Assembly (NCBI RefSeq): GCF_030296935.1
Contig: NZ_AP028032.1
Span: 1,550,001-1,614,000 of the forward strand
Direction of reading: 5' to 3'
Source of the DNA: Coprobacter fastidiosus
GTDB taxonomy: Bacteria > Bacteroidota > Bacteroidia > Bacteroidales > Coprobacteraceae
DNA: 64,000 nucleotides
Within the stretch, counting starts at the first letter, position 1. Every line of letters starts with the position of its first letter. Positions 1 through 7,682 of this stretch are shown here, one piece after another. The position numbers and the translations under genes are program-made. The notes beneath the pieces are model-generated. The model had not been told where the DNA came from. It saw nothing but the letters and a program-made list of their open reading frames with translations, and did no database searches.

Positions 1-75
1 TTACCTCCTTACTGCCGGGAAAAGATTTATCAAAGGAATATTGCATGTGATATGCTTCTATTGCAAATATTTTAT
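1..75 (-). pseudogene. Fragment of an Rhs zincin-toxin tail at the window edge
   Basis: The first ~61 bases match the last part of the zincin toxin tip near 10611-10672 (residues around EAYxMQYSFDKSFPG), with a 1-base deletion after CCTCCT. The match stops abruptly at about position 62. It is therefore a detached piece of the same toxin tip, and the rest may lie outside the window. It is too short to encode a working product. Confidence 0.6.
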
Positions 76-97
76 GCAATTGTCCCAATCATCAGAC

Positions 98-403
98 TCA
101 TATAACGTGTAAATCACTCATACATGGTAATCCTGTTACCCTTACATACTCTATAATTTTCAAAACAGATGTTCCTAATTTATGTTTTTTCATTCGTTTA
201 CTAACTCGTTCAATATCCTCAATTTCAAAAACATCTAAATTATTTTCTAAACAAAATTTTGATACCTCTTTTTTAAATTCGGCTTTGTTTTGAGCAAAAA
301 CAACAATATTTGTGAATCCACCCGAATAACTTCCTAATATTGAGTTTTCAGAATGGGGATGGACACCAACTAAGCCTATCCATAATTGCTGATTAATATT
401 CAT
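98..403 (-). CDS. Hypothetical protein, putative orphan immunity protein (101 aa)
   Basis: This is an intact 101-aa ORF with no signal peptide, rich in charged residues, and not assigned to a family. It lies just downstream of a decayed toxin tip (404-623), the position an immunity gene takes in Rhs arrays. A fragment of a close homologue (GGFTNIVxFAQNKAEFKK) recurs at about 6736-6790, so the gene has been copied within the locus. Immunity function is inferred from context only. Confidence 0.5.
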   Translation of the reverse strand: MNINQQLWIGLVGVHPHSENSILGSYSGGFTNIVVFAQNKAEFKKEVSKFCLENNLDVFEIEDIERVSKRMKKHKLGTSVLKIIEYVRVTGLPCMSDLHVI

Positions 404-623
404 GAAGTGTACTATTAGTTTTTTTCCTTATGTATATCCGTTGAATGATAATGGCTATTTCCTTTTTCAGGATTAAGATGTTTTATAGGCGCATTTTTCC
501 CTTCATTTCTGGCGGCATCTTTGGCAGACTTTTGTGTACTGCGTTTAACAAATTTGTACCGAGTTGATAAATCAAATACTCAAATTCCGATCCGCCCGGT
601 AAATACGGAAAAATACCTTTTTT
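404..623 (-). pseudogene. Decayed orphan Rhs toxin tip
   Basis: Translation of the minus strand gives a segment beginning GIFPYLPGGSEFEYLIYQLG and, after a frameshift near 545-560, a tail ending NSHYHSTDIHKEKN plus stop about 15 bases before the ATG of the 101-aa gene. The same FPYLP(G/D)GSEF opening recurs at about 7640-7680, again straight after the stop of the same immunity family. The HYH-containing tail could be nuclease-like, but no family is recognised. Confidence 0.45.
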
Positions 624-1205
624 CTATTTCTCTTTTTCAAAAAGATCGAACAATACCTCATGCGTTTCCTGATCGAATATCACCCCGTAATCGGTATTCA
701 GATACTCACAAAAATCTTTCAACAGCCGTTTCAAAAATTCCATATCTATCTTTCGCTGCTTACTGAACCAAAAGGTTATAACTCCCATATACTCCGGTAG
801 TACCCTCACCGGTTTTTCTGCTATTCCTTCCGAGAATATAATCGCCCAGTACTCATTCACTATTTCCACATCGAACTTATATCTCTTCCTCAGATATAGA
901 CTCCCCGCAGGAAAACTTAGCCATGCAACGGGATCCGATATATCGTCTTTGTTAAATATCTTTTTTATAGGCTCGTATCCGTTATATTTATCCGGGAGTA
1001 TAAACCCGCCTTCATATTCGACAAAAAACTCTATTATTTTTCTTGCGCGCTCATTACAAGCCCCTCCTTCGATTGTATCTAAAAACGCATCGAAATCCTT
1101 TTCTGTAAAACCCCACTCTTTCGTAAATTCAACAAATCTCTGATCCGTAAGGTTTTCCCGTACTTTTATCTGCACACAAATGTTTTTGTAATCAAATTTA
1201 CCCAT
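624..1205 (-). CDS. Putative Rhs immunity protein, paralogue 1 of 3
   Basis: This 193-aa protein starts at MGKFDYKNIC, the start shared with the paralogue at 8331-8909; a longer start at 1232 exists but is not conserved. N-terminal residues KNICVQIKVRENLTDQRFVEF and the ~55 C-terminal residues (VLPEYMGVITFWFSKQRKI... DQETHEVLFDLFE) are almost identical to paralogue 3, while the middle differs. It has no signal peptide, so it should act in the cytoplasm. It follows a toxin tail remnant that stops at 1229. The immunity role is inferred from three copies inside a toxin array. Confidence 0.6.
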   Translation of the reverse strand: MGKFDYKNICVQIKVRENLTDQRFVEFTKEWGFTEKDFDAFLDTIEGGACNERARKIIEFFVEYEGGFILPDKYNGYEPIKKIFNKDDISDPVAWLSFPAGSLYLRKRYKFDVEIVNEYWAIIFSEGIAEKPVRVLPEYMGVITFWFSKQRKIDMEFLKRLLKDFCEYLNTDYGVIFDQETHEVLFDLFEKEK

Positions 1206-1228
1206 AATATTTATCCAATCCATATCCA

Positions 1229-1438
1229 TCAATAACGAATATTTTTAGGTATGGTTTCCCATGTATATAATGAAAAATTACGAACGTTAAGATTATTGAA
1301 TTCTATTGTTTCTGGCATATTTTTCATCTTTTTTGATAATTCATTAGATTTATAAGTCACAGTATCCGTCACCTTGCCATCGGATACAGTCTGTCTCAAT
1401 CTGTTTTCTTTGTTTTCTATTCTGCTAAATATTAGAGA
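1229..1438 (-). pseudogene. Toxin-tip C-terminal remnant
   Basis: An open minus-strand frame encodes a tail with RLRQTVSDGKVTDTVTYKS followed by NELSKKMKNM, then ...ETIPKNIRY and a stop 22 bases before the immunity ATG at 1205. The VSDGKVTDTVTYKSNELSKK stretch is also present at about 3860-3960, followed there by a different tail. It has no start codon and no intact N-terminus, so it reads as the displaced end of a toxin. Confidence 0.45.
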
Positions 1439-1913
1439 TCAATCGATAGCAGTTTTTACGATATTCAATAATAAATAAAATTTACCTCCTAAATAAGACC
1501 TGCACCAAGCATTTTTAATGCCGTCCAATTCGACAGGAAATAAGTCTCTGTCCTTTGTTTCTGCTATGATTTTTTCTTTTTTTGATTTTGAGAAATATTT
1601 TAAATCCAGATTTTCAGCCCATAGTTTCAGTCCGTCTTCTAAATTCTCAACATCATATTGGCTCGTATATGTACCGCCTCTATATTCCGCTATAAACGTA
1701 TATCTTTCCATATTTAATTCCCTTTTGCGTTTCTACTGTGATTCCCACCGGAGAAATCCTACTTTTTTTCCAGTGATCCATTTCCCTTTTTGCTGCATCT
1801 CTTTCCTTTTTCTGTTCAGGTGTTTTATTTTGTATTTTATCTAATTGATTAAATCATTCTTTCGCTCGTTCATATTTTTGACCAGCAGATATTTTTGCTT
1901 TTTGATTTGCATG
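1316..1913. repeat. ~0.6-kb duplication, copy A
   Basis: This segment recurs at about 3852-4452 with the same gene content (end of one toxin tail, 90-aa immunity gene, end of another toxin). The copies differ by point changes and a 4-base indel near 1425. Similarity is lost on both sides at tip/immunity junctions. Confidence 0.75.
1439..1711 (-). CDS. Putative orphan immunity protein (90 aa), copy A
   Basis: This intact 90-aa acidic protein (MERYTFIAEYRGGTYTSQYD...) is nearly identical to copy B at 3979-4251 over the first ~67 residues and differs in the last ~20. It sits directly after a toxin tail remnant (1712-1913), so it is probably the immunity partner of that dead toxin. It has no signal peptide, which predicts a cytoplasmic location. 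Confidence 0.55.
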   Translation of the reverse strand: MERYTFIAEYRGGTYTSQYDVENLEDGLKLWAENLDLKYFSKSKKEKIIAETKDRDLFPVELDGIKNAWCRSYLGGKFYLLLNIVKTAID

Positions 1914-2123
1914 GTCGTATTGTCACTAATGAATACTCCGATACCTTTTAAATCTCTTCCGTCCGGATCGACATATCTCACCGGATTCCCGGCACAATAC
2001 GCAATACGGCAATATTCCGTAATAATTCTCACATAGCGGATCTAATGTCGCGAATCCGGGTATCTGAAAATCCTGAATTCTTGCCTTCGAGTCGTACCGG
2101 TTGAGACCGTGTTCCGTTATCAA
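1712..2123 (-). pseudogene. Orphan Rhs core-boundary plus toxin tip, frameshifted
   Basis: The segment starts inside the Rhs core boundary (LITEHGLNRYDSKARIQDFQ). It frameshifts at about 2000 through an extra A in ...CGCAATACGGC, passes the CAGNPVRYVDPDG boundary motif, then continues through HANQKAKISAGQKYE. Further stops interrupt the tail near ERKND and KKK. The end in the third frame reads DFSGGNHSRNAKGN and stops just before copy A of the 90-aa immunity gene. At least two lesions make this a dead toxin. Confidence 0.6.
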
Positions 2124-2194
2124 CTCCTTACTCTATAATTTGGAAATATTATCTAATTGATCCGATCTTATGTGTTCTCATAATTTTTTACTTA

Positions 2195-2563
2195 TTAAAT
2201 GTTCTCAATAATCTCAAAATAAAAATCATAACAATTGAAGTTAATGTAACCTATAGAATCAAAGTTACAATTAATATTTATATTATATCCATACTCATTT
2301 TTTTTGAAAGAAAAGGATTCTATGCTAGATGCTTTTATTTGGTCTTTATAGTCCAACATAATTTTAAGTTCTGTGATCCAATGAAAAACAAGATGTGCTT
2401 TTGTCTCCATAAAATCAAAATCATCCGCTAAATCAGATTGTCCATTCCAATCTATTTGTATATCAAAATCTAATTCTTCATTGATCCATGAAAAACCAAT
2501 AATACCACATTCGTCAAGTATTATGTCATTTACTTCTTCATTTTTATATACGTTTTTTTTCAT
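2195..2563 (-). CDS. Putative immunity protein (122 aa)
   Basis: This intact 122-aa, strongly acidic, aromatic-rich protein has no signal peptide. Its ATG overlaps the stop of the upstream 65-aa ORF by 4 bases, the translational coupling expected of toxin/immunity neighbours. No family is recognised. It lies in the array between toxin remnants, and immunity function is inferred. Confidence 0.5.
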   Translation of the reverse strand: MKKNVYKNEEVNDIILDECGIIGFSWINEELDFDIQIDWNGQSDLADDFDFMETKAHLVFHWITELKIMLDYKDQIKASSIESFSFKKNEYGYNININCNFDSIGYINFNCYDFYFEIIENI

Positions 2564-2757
2564 TTGCTTTTTATTACAGTGTTATTTTTAACTCTTTCTA
2601 CTTCTTCAAATATAGGAATATGTGTGTTATTTATAGAAACTCCTGTATGTTTTTTGCCTCCCGTATCTTTATTAGTATATGTTTCATGTGTATGGGTAAT
2701 TCCATGAACAGTTTTAGTTTTTTTATCAGAATGAAATATATCCAACATCACCATCAT
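2560..2757 (-). pseudogene. Probable toxin-tip C-terminal remnant (65 aa)
   Basis: This short frame contains GITHTHETYTNKDTGGKKHT and ends 4 bases inside the next gene. Its apparent start lies inside the end of another broken gene (2726-3155) in a different frame, and a stop precedes it. It is best read as the last ~50 residues of a displaced toxin joined to unrelated sequence. The HTH residues may be catalytic, but this is not established. Confidence 0.35.
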
Positions 2758-3155
2758 GACTAATTAAGACCATCCAATTACATTCCCGGTCAAAAATTTC
2801 TATATCTTCGGCAACTGGATACCATATATCATAAAAATATTTATTTAAATCATCCAGTTTCATTTCATCTATATCATCAAAACGACAAAAATTTATTAAT
2901 ACCGATTCCGGATGAATATTCAACTTATTAAAGATATTTTTTAGTATGAATATCTTATCATCTTCCGCATTAACACTTTTTATTTTTTTACAATTTCCTA
3001 ATCTTACAAAGAATTTCTAAACCATTATTGTTACTGTTAAACTTTTTAGTCCAACGCTCTTTTATATCAGAACATTCTTTTTCAGACAAATGATAAAAAG
3101 TTGGAAAATCATATCCGTATTCTTTTTTAAAATCTTCAATTTTAAAATTTTCCAT
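2726..3155 (-). pseudogene. Frameshifted immunity-like gene
   Basis: The gene begins MENFKIEDFKKEYGYDFPTF at 3155 and loses frame near 3000 at a GTAAG/TTGTAAAAAA stretch. It then continues in the next frame to ...RECNWMVLISHDGDVGYISF and a stop at 2726. Joining the frames gives ~140 aa, a size common for Rhs immunity proteins. Only the 3' half is visible as an ORF. The family is not identified. Confidence 0.5.
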
Positions 3156-3195
3156 ATATATCAAACTATCAAAAATATGATAAAGTTATTTACTT

Positions 3196-3699
3196 CTACT
3201 TTATTGCTCGATTTGTTTTTGAGGAGATAGAAAAGAATGTAATATAATACATATCCATTTCTCGATCATCAACAAGTACGACCTTGAATTTTCGATCAGG
3301 GTAAAGCAATTTCAGATTTATCTGCCAAGCCCGCTGCATTACACGCCCCAAAGCGAATAACCGTTCCCAATAGACGGTATCATCATCGCTATTATCATTG
3401 ATATGGAAATAATCTTTCAGTTCATACATATTACACATATATTCAACTCTTGAAATATCTCCCTTATATGAATTAAACCAATCTTTAAAAATATTTTTGT
3501 CGAACAAAAAATCTAAAATTACACAACCTTTTTTTTCCACAAAATCCGGAAAAAAGAATTTGGAAAATGCTAAAGCCGCATTCGTATCATATTTTAAGTT
3601 TAAATAAGACACAATATTCCAGTTGTCTGGATTAGCATTTAAAAATTCATCATAATCCGACAAAAGAGAAATGTTTAATTTGAATATATTTTTTTTCAT
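3196..3699 (-). CDS. Putative immunity protein (167 aa)
   Basis: This intact 167-aa protein has no signal peptide (MKKNIFKLNISLLSDYDEFL...). It starts 9 bases after the stop of a toxin tail remnant (3709), the standard toxin-to-immunity spacing in this array. No family is recognised. The cytoplasmic location and immunity role are inferences. Confidence 0.5.
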   Translation of the reverse strand: MKKNIFKLNISLLSDYDEFLNANPDNWNIVSYLNLKYDTNAALAFSKFFFPDFVEKKGCVILDFLFDKNIFKDWFNSYKGDISRVEYMCNMYELKDYFHINDNSDDDTVYWERLFALGRVMQRAWQINLKLLYPDRKFKVVLVDDREMDMYYITFFSISSKTNRAIK

Positions 3700-3708
3700 A
3701 ATTTAATT

Positions 3709-3978
3709 TTATCTAGGAATTTCATCCGGATATGCTTCTCTTACTTTAGGTTGATTTTGGAAAACTTCACCTATTTTTGGATTAACATTATATTGAGGTT
3801 CTTTTACATTTACACCTTCTGTGTAAAATATATAGTCGTAATTGTTTCTAACATATTTTTCATCTTTTTTGATAATTCATTAGATTTATAAGTCACAGTA
3901 TCCGTCACCTTGCCATCGGATACAGTCTGTCTCAATCTGTTTTCTTTGTTCTTTTTCTATTCTGCTAAATGTTAGAGG
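3709..3978 (-). pseudogene. Toxin-tip C-terminal remnant with frameshift
   Basis: The tail contains VSDGKVTDTVTYKSNELSKK as at 1229-1438. It then shifts frame and continues as NYDYIFYTEGVNVKEPQYN ... VREAYPDEIPR plus stop. The shared stretch followed by a different end shows that two unlike toxin ends were joined at the same point. Confidence 0.45.
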
Positions 3979-4452
3979 TCAATCGATAGCAGTTTTTACT
4001 ATATTTAATAATAATTCAAATTTCCCTCTCAGATAAGATGCACACCAAGTATTTTTGATGCCGTCCAATTCGACAGGAAATAAGTCTCTGTCCTTTGTTT
4101 CTGCTATGATTTTTTCTTTTTTTGATTTTGAGAAATATTTTAAATCCAGATTTTCAGCCCATAGTTTCAGTCCGTCTTCTAAATTCTCAACATCATATTG
4201 GCTCGTATATGTACCGCCTCTATATTCCGCTATAAACGTATATCTTTCCATATTTAATTCCCTTTTGCGTTTCTACTGTGATTCTCACCGGAGAAATCCT
4301 GCTTTTTTTCAGTAATCCATTTCCCTTTTTGCTGCATCTCTTTCCTTTTTCTGTTCAGGTGTTTTATTTGGCATATTCTTTAATTGATTAAATTGTTCTT
4401 TCGCTCATTCATATTTTTGACCGGCAGATATTTTTGCTTTTTGATTTGCATG
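3852..4452. repeat. ~0.6-kb duplication, copy B
   Basis: This is the partner of 1316-1913. It holds the same end-of-toxin / 90-aa immunity / end-of-toxin arrangement. The toxin part has several stops here (TGA at KYE, TGA at MDY, TGA near FLR), while the immunity frame is intact. Confidence 0.75.
3979..4251 (-). CDS. Putative orphan immunity protein (90 aa), copy B
   Basis: Copy B matches copy A at 1439-1711 for residues 1-67 and diverges at the C-terminus (WCASYLRGKFELLL versus WCRSYLGGKFYLLL). The frame is intact although the toxin upstream has several stops. This suggests selection for immunity after loss of the cognate toxin. Confidence 0.55.
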   Translation of the reverse strand: MERYTFIAEYRGGTYTSQYDVENLEDGLKLWAENLDLKYFSKSKKEKIIAETKDRDLFPVELDGIKNTWCASYLRGKFELLLNIVKTAID

Positions 4453-4890
4453 AGGACTATTCTTATTTCCGGATGAAACATTTCTCTTGTCTTTTCCAGA
4501 ACCTTCATCCACCCTGCCTTTCTGACTGTTCAGATTCTTGCCGGCACTAAACATCATCAACGTACCATGAGCCGTCATTAATGCACCTTCTGCCATAACC
4601 GGTGCTCCTACGACTGCGCCGAATCCCGTTGCAGATATACCCGTTCCGAATATTGTCCCGCCCATTCAGGTAAAAGCTTCTCCTCCTCCGATTATAACAC
4701 TAAGCGCGTCTCCGATGTTCTGGCCTAAATTATAGTCGGAAGCATCTTTATAAGCTATTGTGCCCCTTCGATTGACCCCTCCTAATGTCGCATTGTCGCT
4801 AATGGAGACTCCGATACCTTTTAGAACGTCCCAAAAATCTCTTCCGTTCGGGTCAACCCGACTTACCGGATTCCCGGCATAATACGAATA
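4252..4890 (-). pseudogene. Orphan Rhs pretoxin and toxin tip with nonsense codons
   Basis: Minus-strand translation starts at the boundary motif AGNPVSRVDPNGRDFWDVLKG and passes a Gly/Ala-rich hydrophobic pretoxin segment. A TGA then falls before MGGTIFGTGISATGFGAVVG (4665-4663). The frame continues through GTLMMFSAGKNLNSQKGRVD to HANQKAKISAGQKYE and a second stop at 4405. Further stops follow before the 90-aa immunity gene. Upstream core sequence is missing, so the module is headless. Confidence 0.6.
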
Positions 4891-4987
4891 ATATATTCAT
4901 CAGAAAAAACAGAATAACATCTTTCTTATTAGATTTGATCCAAATCCATCCCATAATTTATATCTAACATGAATATAAATTATTGTA

Positions 4988-5401
4988 TTATTTACCATGG
5001 ATAACTTTCAATATCTCACCATTATTTTTTCGGATTTCTATATGCGCAACACCTCCATAATAACCATCATCTAAATTCCCTTCTATAATCCAGATATCAT
5101 TTTTTAAATTTATAAAAAAGGGTTTTTGTTCTTCTATATTCTCTGATCCATATATATTTTTTAGGACAAGCTCTGCCACTTGAATCGCCAATTCTGCAGT
5201 CGGAATCAAGCCATCTTCAGGCATAAACCCATGAACAGATGAATATTCGCTTAATGATAAAGAATCATTTGGGATGTAGTCTTGTTGAGTTTCAAGTTGT
5301 CCAGTAACTTTATTCTCTCTATTTTCTTCTGAAAAACACCCCCAAAAACAAAGACCGATTGAACATAAAATAATCCGAAATATAAATCTATTTTTTTTCA
5401 T
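4988..5401 (-). CDS. NTF2-fold (YbbC/YhhH-like) immunity lipoprotein
   Basis: The chosen start (MKKNRFIFRIILCSIG) gives a 137-aa protein with a lipoprotein signal ending in the lipobox FWGC. The mature part matches the pattern of NTF2-fold Rhs immunity proteins: GLIPTAELAIQVAELVLKNIYG, then W-I-I-E-G, then GGVAHIEIRKNNGEILKVIHG. Such proteins protect against the toxin encoded just upstream. Lipidation places it at a periplasm-facing membrane. The frame is also continuous with the toxin frame upstream, with no stop between. Confidence 0.7.
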   Translation of the reverse strand: MKKNRFIFRIILCSIGLCFWGCFSEENRENKVTGQLETQQDYIPNDSLSLSEYSSVHGFMPEDGLIPTAELAIQVAELVLKNIYGSENIEEQKPFFINLKNDIWIIEGNLDDGYYGGVAHIEIRKNNGEILKVIHGK

Positions 5402-5966
5402 ATGATATTTTTTTGTATATAAAGATTTTTCTTTTATTTTAGGGACATCTATCGGGTTAACTTGGTTTTTCCTTTCTGGATCTTTCGGATCACTAGGCAG
5501 ATCTTCCGAGATGACATTTACTTTAGCGGTTCTTACGTTGTATTTTTTTAACGATCCATCGGGCGTCGTTAAAAATCCGTCTATTCCTGCATTATAATAT
5601 ACCCATTTATCTCCATTAGAAAAATTGTTATTATCATATCCTTCTTCAAATCTTCCATGTGAATGAATTTGCGCTTTTATTGTTTTTTTTGTCAGGAGGA
5701 AATCTAACTGGGTTATTAAAACAATACGCATACGGCGATATTCCGTAATAATTCTCACATAGTAGATCTAATGTCGTGAATCCGGGTATCTGAAAATCCT
5801 GAATTCTCGCCTTCGAGTCGTACCGGTTGAGACCGTGTTCCGTTATCAACTCCTTTCCTGTAAAACGGTAAGGTTGCCATTCGAAACACATGCTTCGGAA
5901 TATCAGACCCGACGGGAAATATTCGAGGCTCTGCACCACTTCTCCCGTATTGCCCTCGCAAACCAA
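5402..5966 (-). pseudogene. Orphan Rhs core end plus DUF4329-like toxin, frame broken at an A8 run
   Basis: From 5966 the sequence encodes the Rhs core end (RFTGKELITEHGLNRYDSKA ... CENYYGISPYAYC) and then FNNPVRFPPDKK. At an A8 run on the coding strand (5683-5690) the frame is lost. Removing one A restores DKKTIKAQIHSHGRFEEGYD followed by GFLTTPDGSLKKYN, typical of DUF4329 toxin domains with an HSH motif. Upstream there is no ATG, only a TTG inside core sequence. The toxin frame then runs without a stop into the immunity gene. Confidence 0.65.
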
Positions 5967-6738
5967 ACGGATACTGAATTTATCGAACTACATATTGATC
6001 CTATTTGAGGGATTTTCTGTATATTATTCCTTTCCATATTATACCGTCTTTAGTCATTCGTGCATAATCGCCTCTTATGTAATAAGTTTCAAAAAAGGAG
6101 TTAGTTATGTCTGGTATTTCTATTTTAATGAAATTGATATTTTTTTGTATTTGATATTCTTGCATAGAATCAAGTCCCACTATACCATAAAATATCCCAT
6201 CTGTTGTATGCGCTTTTATGAAATCAGGACTAATATAAAATGAAATAGATTTTGTATCTTTAGGGATATTTATTTCATTAACAGTCATCGAATAATTCAG
6301 GCTAAAAATTTTTGAAGTATTGGTAAATACTAATATTTTAAGTTTTCCTCTTTGATAAGGAATTAAGAATTTCACTTTGATACTGTCGTTTGGAATGGAA
6401 ATGGATTCTTGTGTTTGAGTGATATTTAAGTTTTTAAGAGCTTCGATAATGGGATTTTTATTTGTATTTAATTCTAAAAAAGAATCCCCGATTTTATTGA
6501 TAGTACCTTCTGCCATTATTTCTGAGTTCCATCCGTTTATAGCATTATTAGGCATAATTAATTTAAAATTTTTGTCTTTTATTTCTATATAAACTCCAGA
6601 CTCTGCATAATAGCGACCAGATAAATTGTTTCGAGCCGAGACTTCCACAATGTAGAATGCGTAAACTATTAAAAATAAAATTATTTTTTTCATAAGATTT
6701 TGTTTATGGAATTCCAAATATTCTTTTTTGTTCTTTTT
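5722..6738. repeat. 1.0-kb near-identical duplication, copy 1
   Basis: This segment is repeated at 9490-10506 with a constant offset of 3768 bases and only a few substitutions (for example AGTAG/AGCGG near 5762 and TTTTTT/TTCTTT near 6688). It covers the 5' part of an orphan Rhs tip and the whole 231-aa exported immunity gene. The near identity points to recent duplication or gene conversion. Confidence 0.9.
6001..6693 (-). CDS. Exported immunity protein, duplicate without its toxin
   Basis: This 231-aa protein starts MKKIILFLIVYAFYIVEVSA, a Sec signal peptide with a likely cut after VSA. It is almost identical to the gene at 9769-10461. A longer frame to 6918 only adds fused array debris (pretoxin and immunity fragments), so the start aligned with the other copy is preferred. 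The intact toxin is not upstream of this copy, so it looks like an orphan immunity gene. Confidence 0.7.
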   Translation of the reverse strand: MKKIILFLIVYAFYIVEVSARNNLSGRYYAESGVYIEIKDKNFKLIMPNNAINGWNSEIMAEGTINKIGDSFLELNTNKNPIIEALKNLNITQTQESISIPNDSIKVKFLIPYQRGKLKILVFTNTSKIFSLNYSMTVNEINIPKDTKSISFYISPDFIKAHTTDGIFYGIVGLDSMQEYQIQKNINFIKIEIPDITNSFFETYYIRGDYARMTKDGIIWKGIIYRKSLK

Positions 6739-6920
6739 TAAATTCGGCTTTGTTTTGAGCAAAAGCAACAATATTTGTGAATCCACCTTGCCGGCACTGA
6801 ACATCATCAACGTGCCGTGAGTCGCCATTGCAACACCTTCGGCTGTAGCAGGTGTGCCTACAACCGCTCCGACTCCGGTGGAGGAGATTGCAACACTTCT
6901 CCCGTATTGCCCCCGCAAAC
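6694..6920 (-). pseudogene. Chimeric debris: immunity fragment, pretoxin and Rhs core pieces
   Basis: Three pieces are joined. Bases 6736-6790 encode GGFTNIVAFAQNKAEFKK, a fragment of the 101-aa gene at 98-403. Bases 6785-6890 encode a pretoxin strip (STGVGAVVGTPATAEGVAMA, then GTLMMFSAGK) homologous to 4530-4640. Bases 6895-6920 match the Rhs core VCxGNTGEV. These joins record successive recombination events. Confidence 0.55.
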
Positions 6921-6977
6921 CAGATACTACATTTGTCCCTTCAAAGCTATGATATCGAAAGAAAAGACATCGTTTTT

Positions 6978-7440
6978 CTATGTTTTTTTTCTTCTGTTTC
7001 TATATTCCTCTCCGGTATATATTCTTATCCATTTATCAAGATCTGCAAATCTATATATTAGAAACATAAGAAGAAAAGCTGCTCCAAAGATAACCATTAG
7101 GAGAACTTGCCCTTGTATTCTTATTCCCTGCATGTTCGATTCTTTGATAACGCTGATATTTTTGAATGTGGTATTATATATAACAGTAAATTAGGATAGA
7201 TCAGCAGATTTTGCAATATCCGGTGAAAAATATTGAAAACTATGGTATTTCTTTCCATTTGCTACATACTCATAAATTAATCTAGAAGGTTCGGGTACTG
7301 TATCCCTATTTATAACGAATTGTTCGGCAATCTTGTATTCGAACATATTCCCGAAGCACGAATTGGCAAAAAGAGAACATAAACGCTCCTCCCGTTAGTA
7401 AAAAGTTCAGATAAAAAATTATTTTTACAAATGTCTTCAT
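6978..7440 (-). pseudogene. DUF3592-like two-TM membrane protein, frameshift and stop
   Basis: The gene starts MKTFVKIIFYLNFLLTGG at 7440 (N-terminal membrane segment) and shifts frame near 7350. It continues as MFEYKIAEQFVINRDTVPEP ... NGKKYHSFQYFSPDIAKSAD, hits TAA near 7190, then runs on as FTVIYNTTFKNISVIKESN and a second TM segment (GQVLLMVIFGAAFLLMFLIY), ending RNRRKKT at 6978. The order TM, exported loop with a G-K-x-Y strand and a VIYN motif, TM resembles DUF3592 proteins. It may be an immunity protein for a membrane-acting toxin. Confidence 0.55.
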
Positions 7441-7444
7441 AACC

Positions 7445-7680
7445 TTATTTTTTTGTTTTAAATTTATCTTCTGCTGTTTTTATCGATACTTCAGACGTCG
7501 TTGTAGCAGCGGTTTCTATTTTTACCATAGATTTCGTCGTATTGACACCGGCTGTCCCCATTCCTTTTGTAATGCTGTTTACAGCGGTACTTACGGTTTT
7601 GGAAGAGACGCCTTGAGTAGCCAATATAGAGGAAGTCGTAGAATTCCGATCCGTCCGGTAAATACGGGAAAATACCTTTT
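7445..7680 (-). pseudogene. Orphan toxin-tip remnant
   Basis: Directly after the immunity gene at 7683 the sequence resumes with the FPYLPDGSEF-type opening. In a second frame it encodes a Thr/Ser-rich stretch (ILATQGVSSKTVSTAVNSIT ... TAEDKFKTKK) and stops at 7445. There is no start codon or conserved core. It is followed by the DUF3592-like pseudogene, so the two may once have been a toxin/immunity pair. Confidence 0.4.
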
Positions 7681-7682
7681 TT

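Noticed and set aside
5890-6243. 117-aa plus-strand frame, identical to one at 9658-10011
   Set aside because: The identity only reflects the 1.0-kb duplication. It is antisense to the core end and the immunity gene and has no support of its own.
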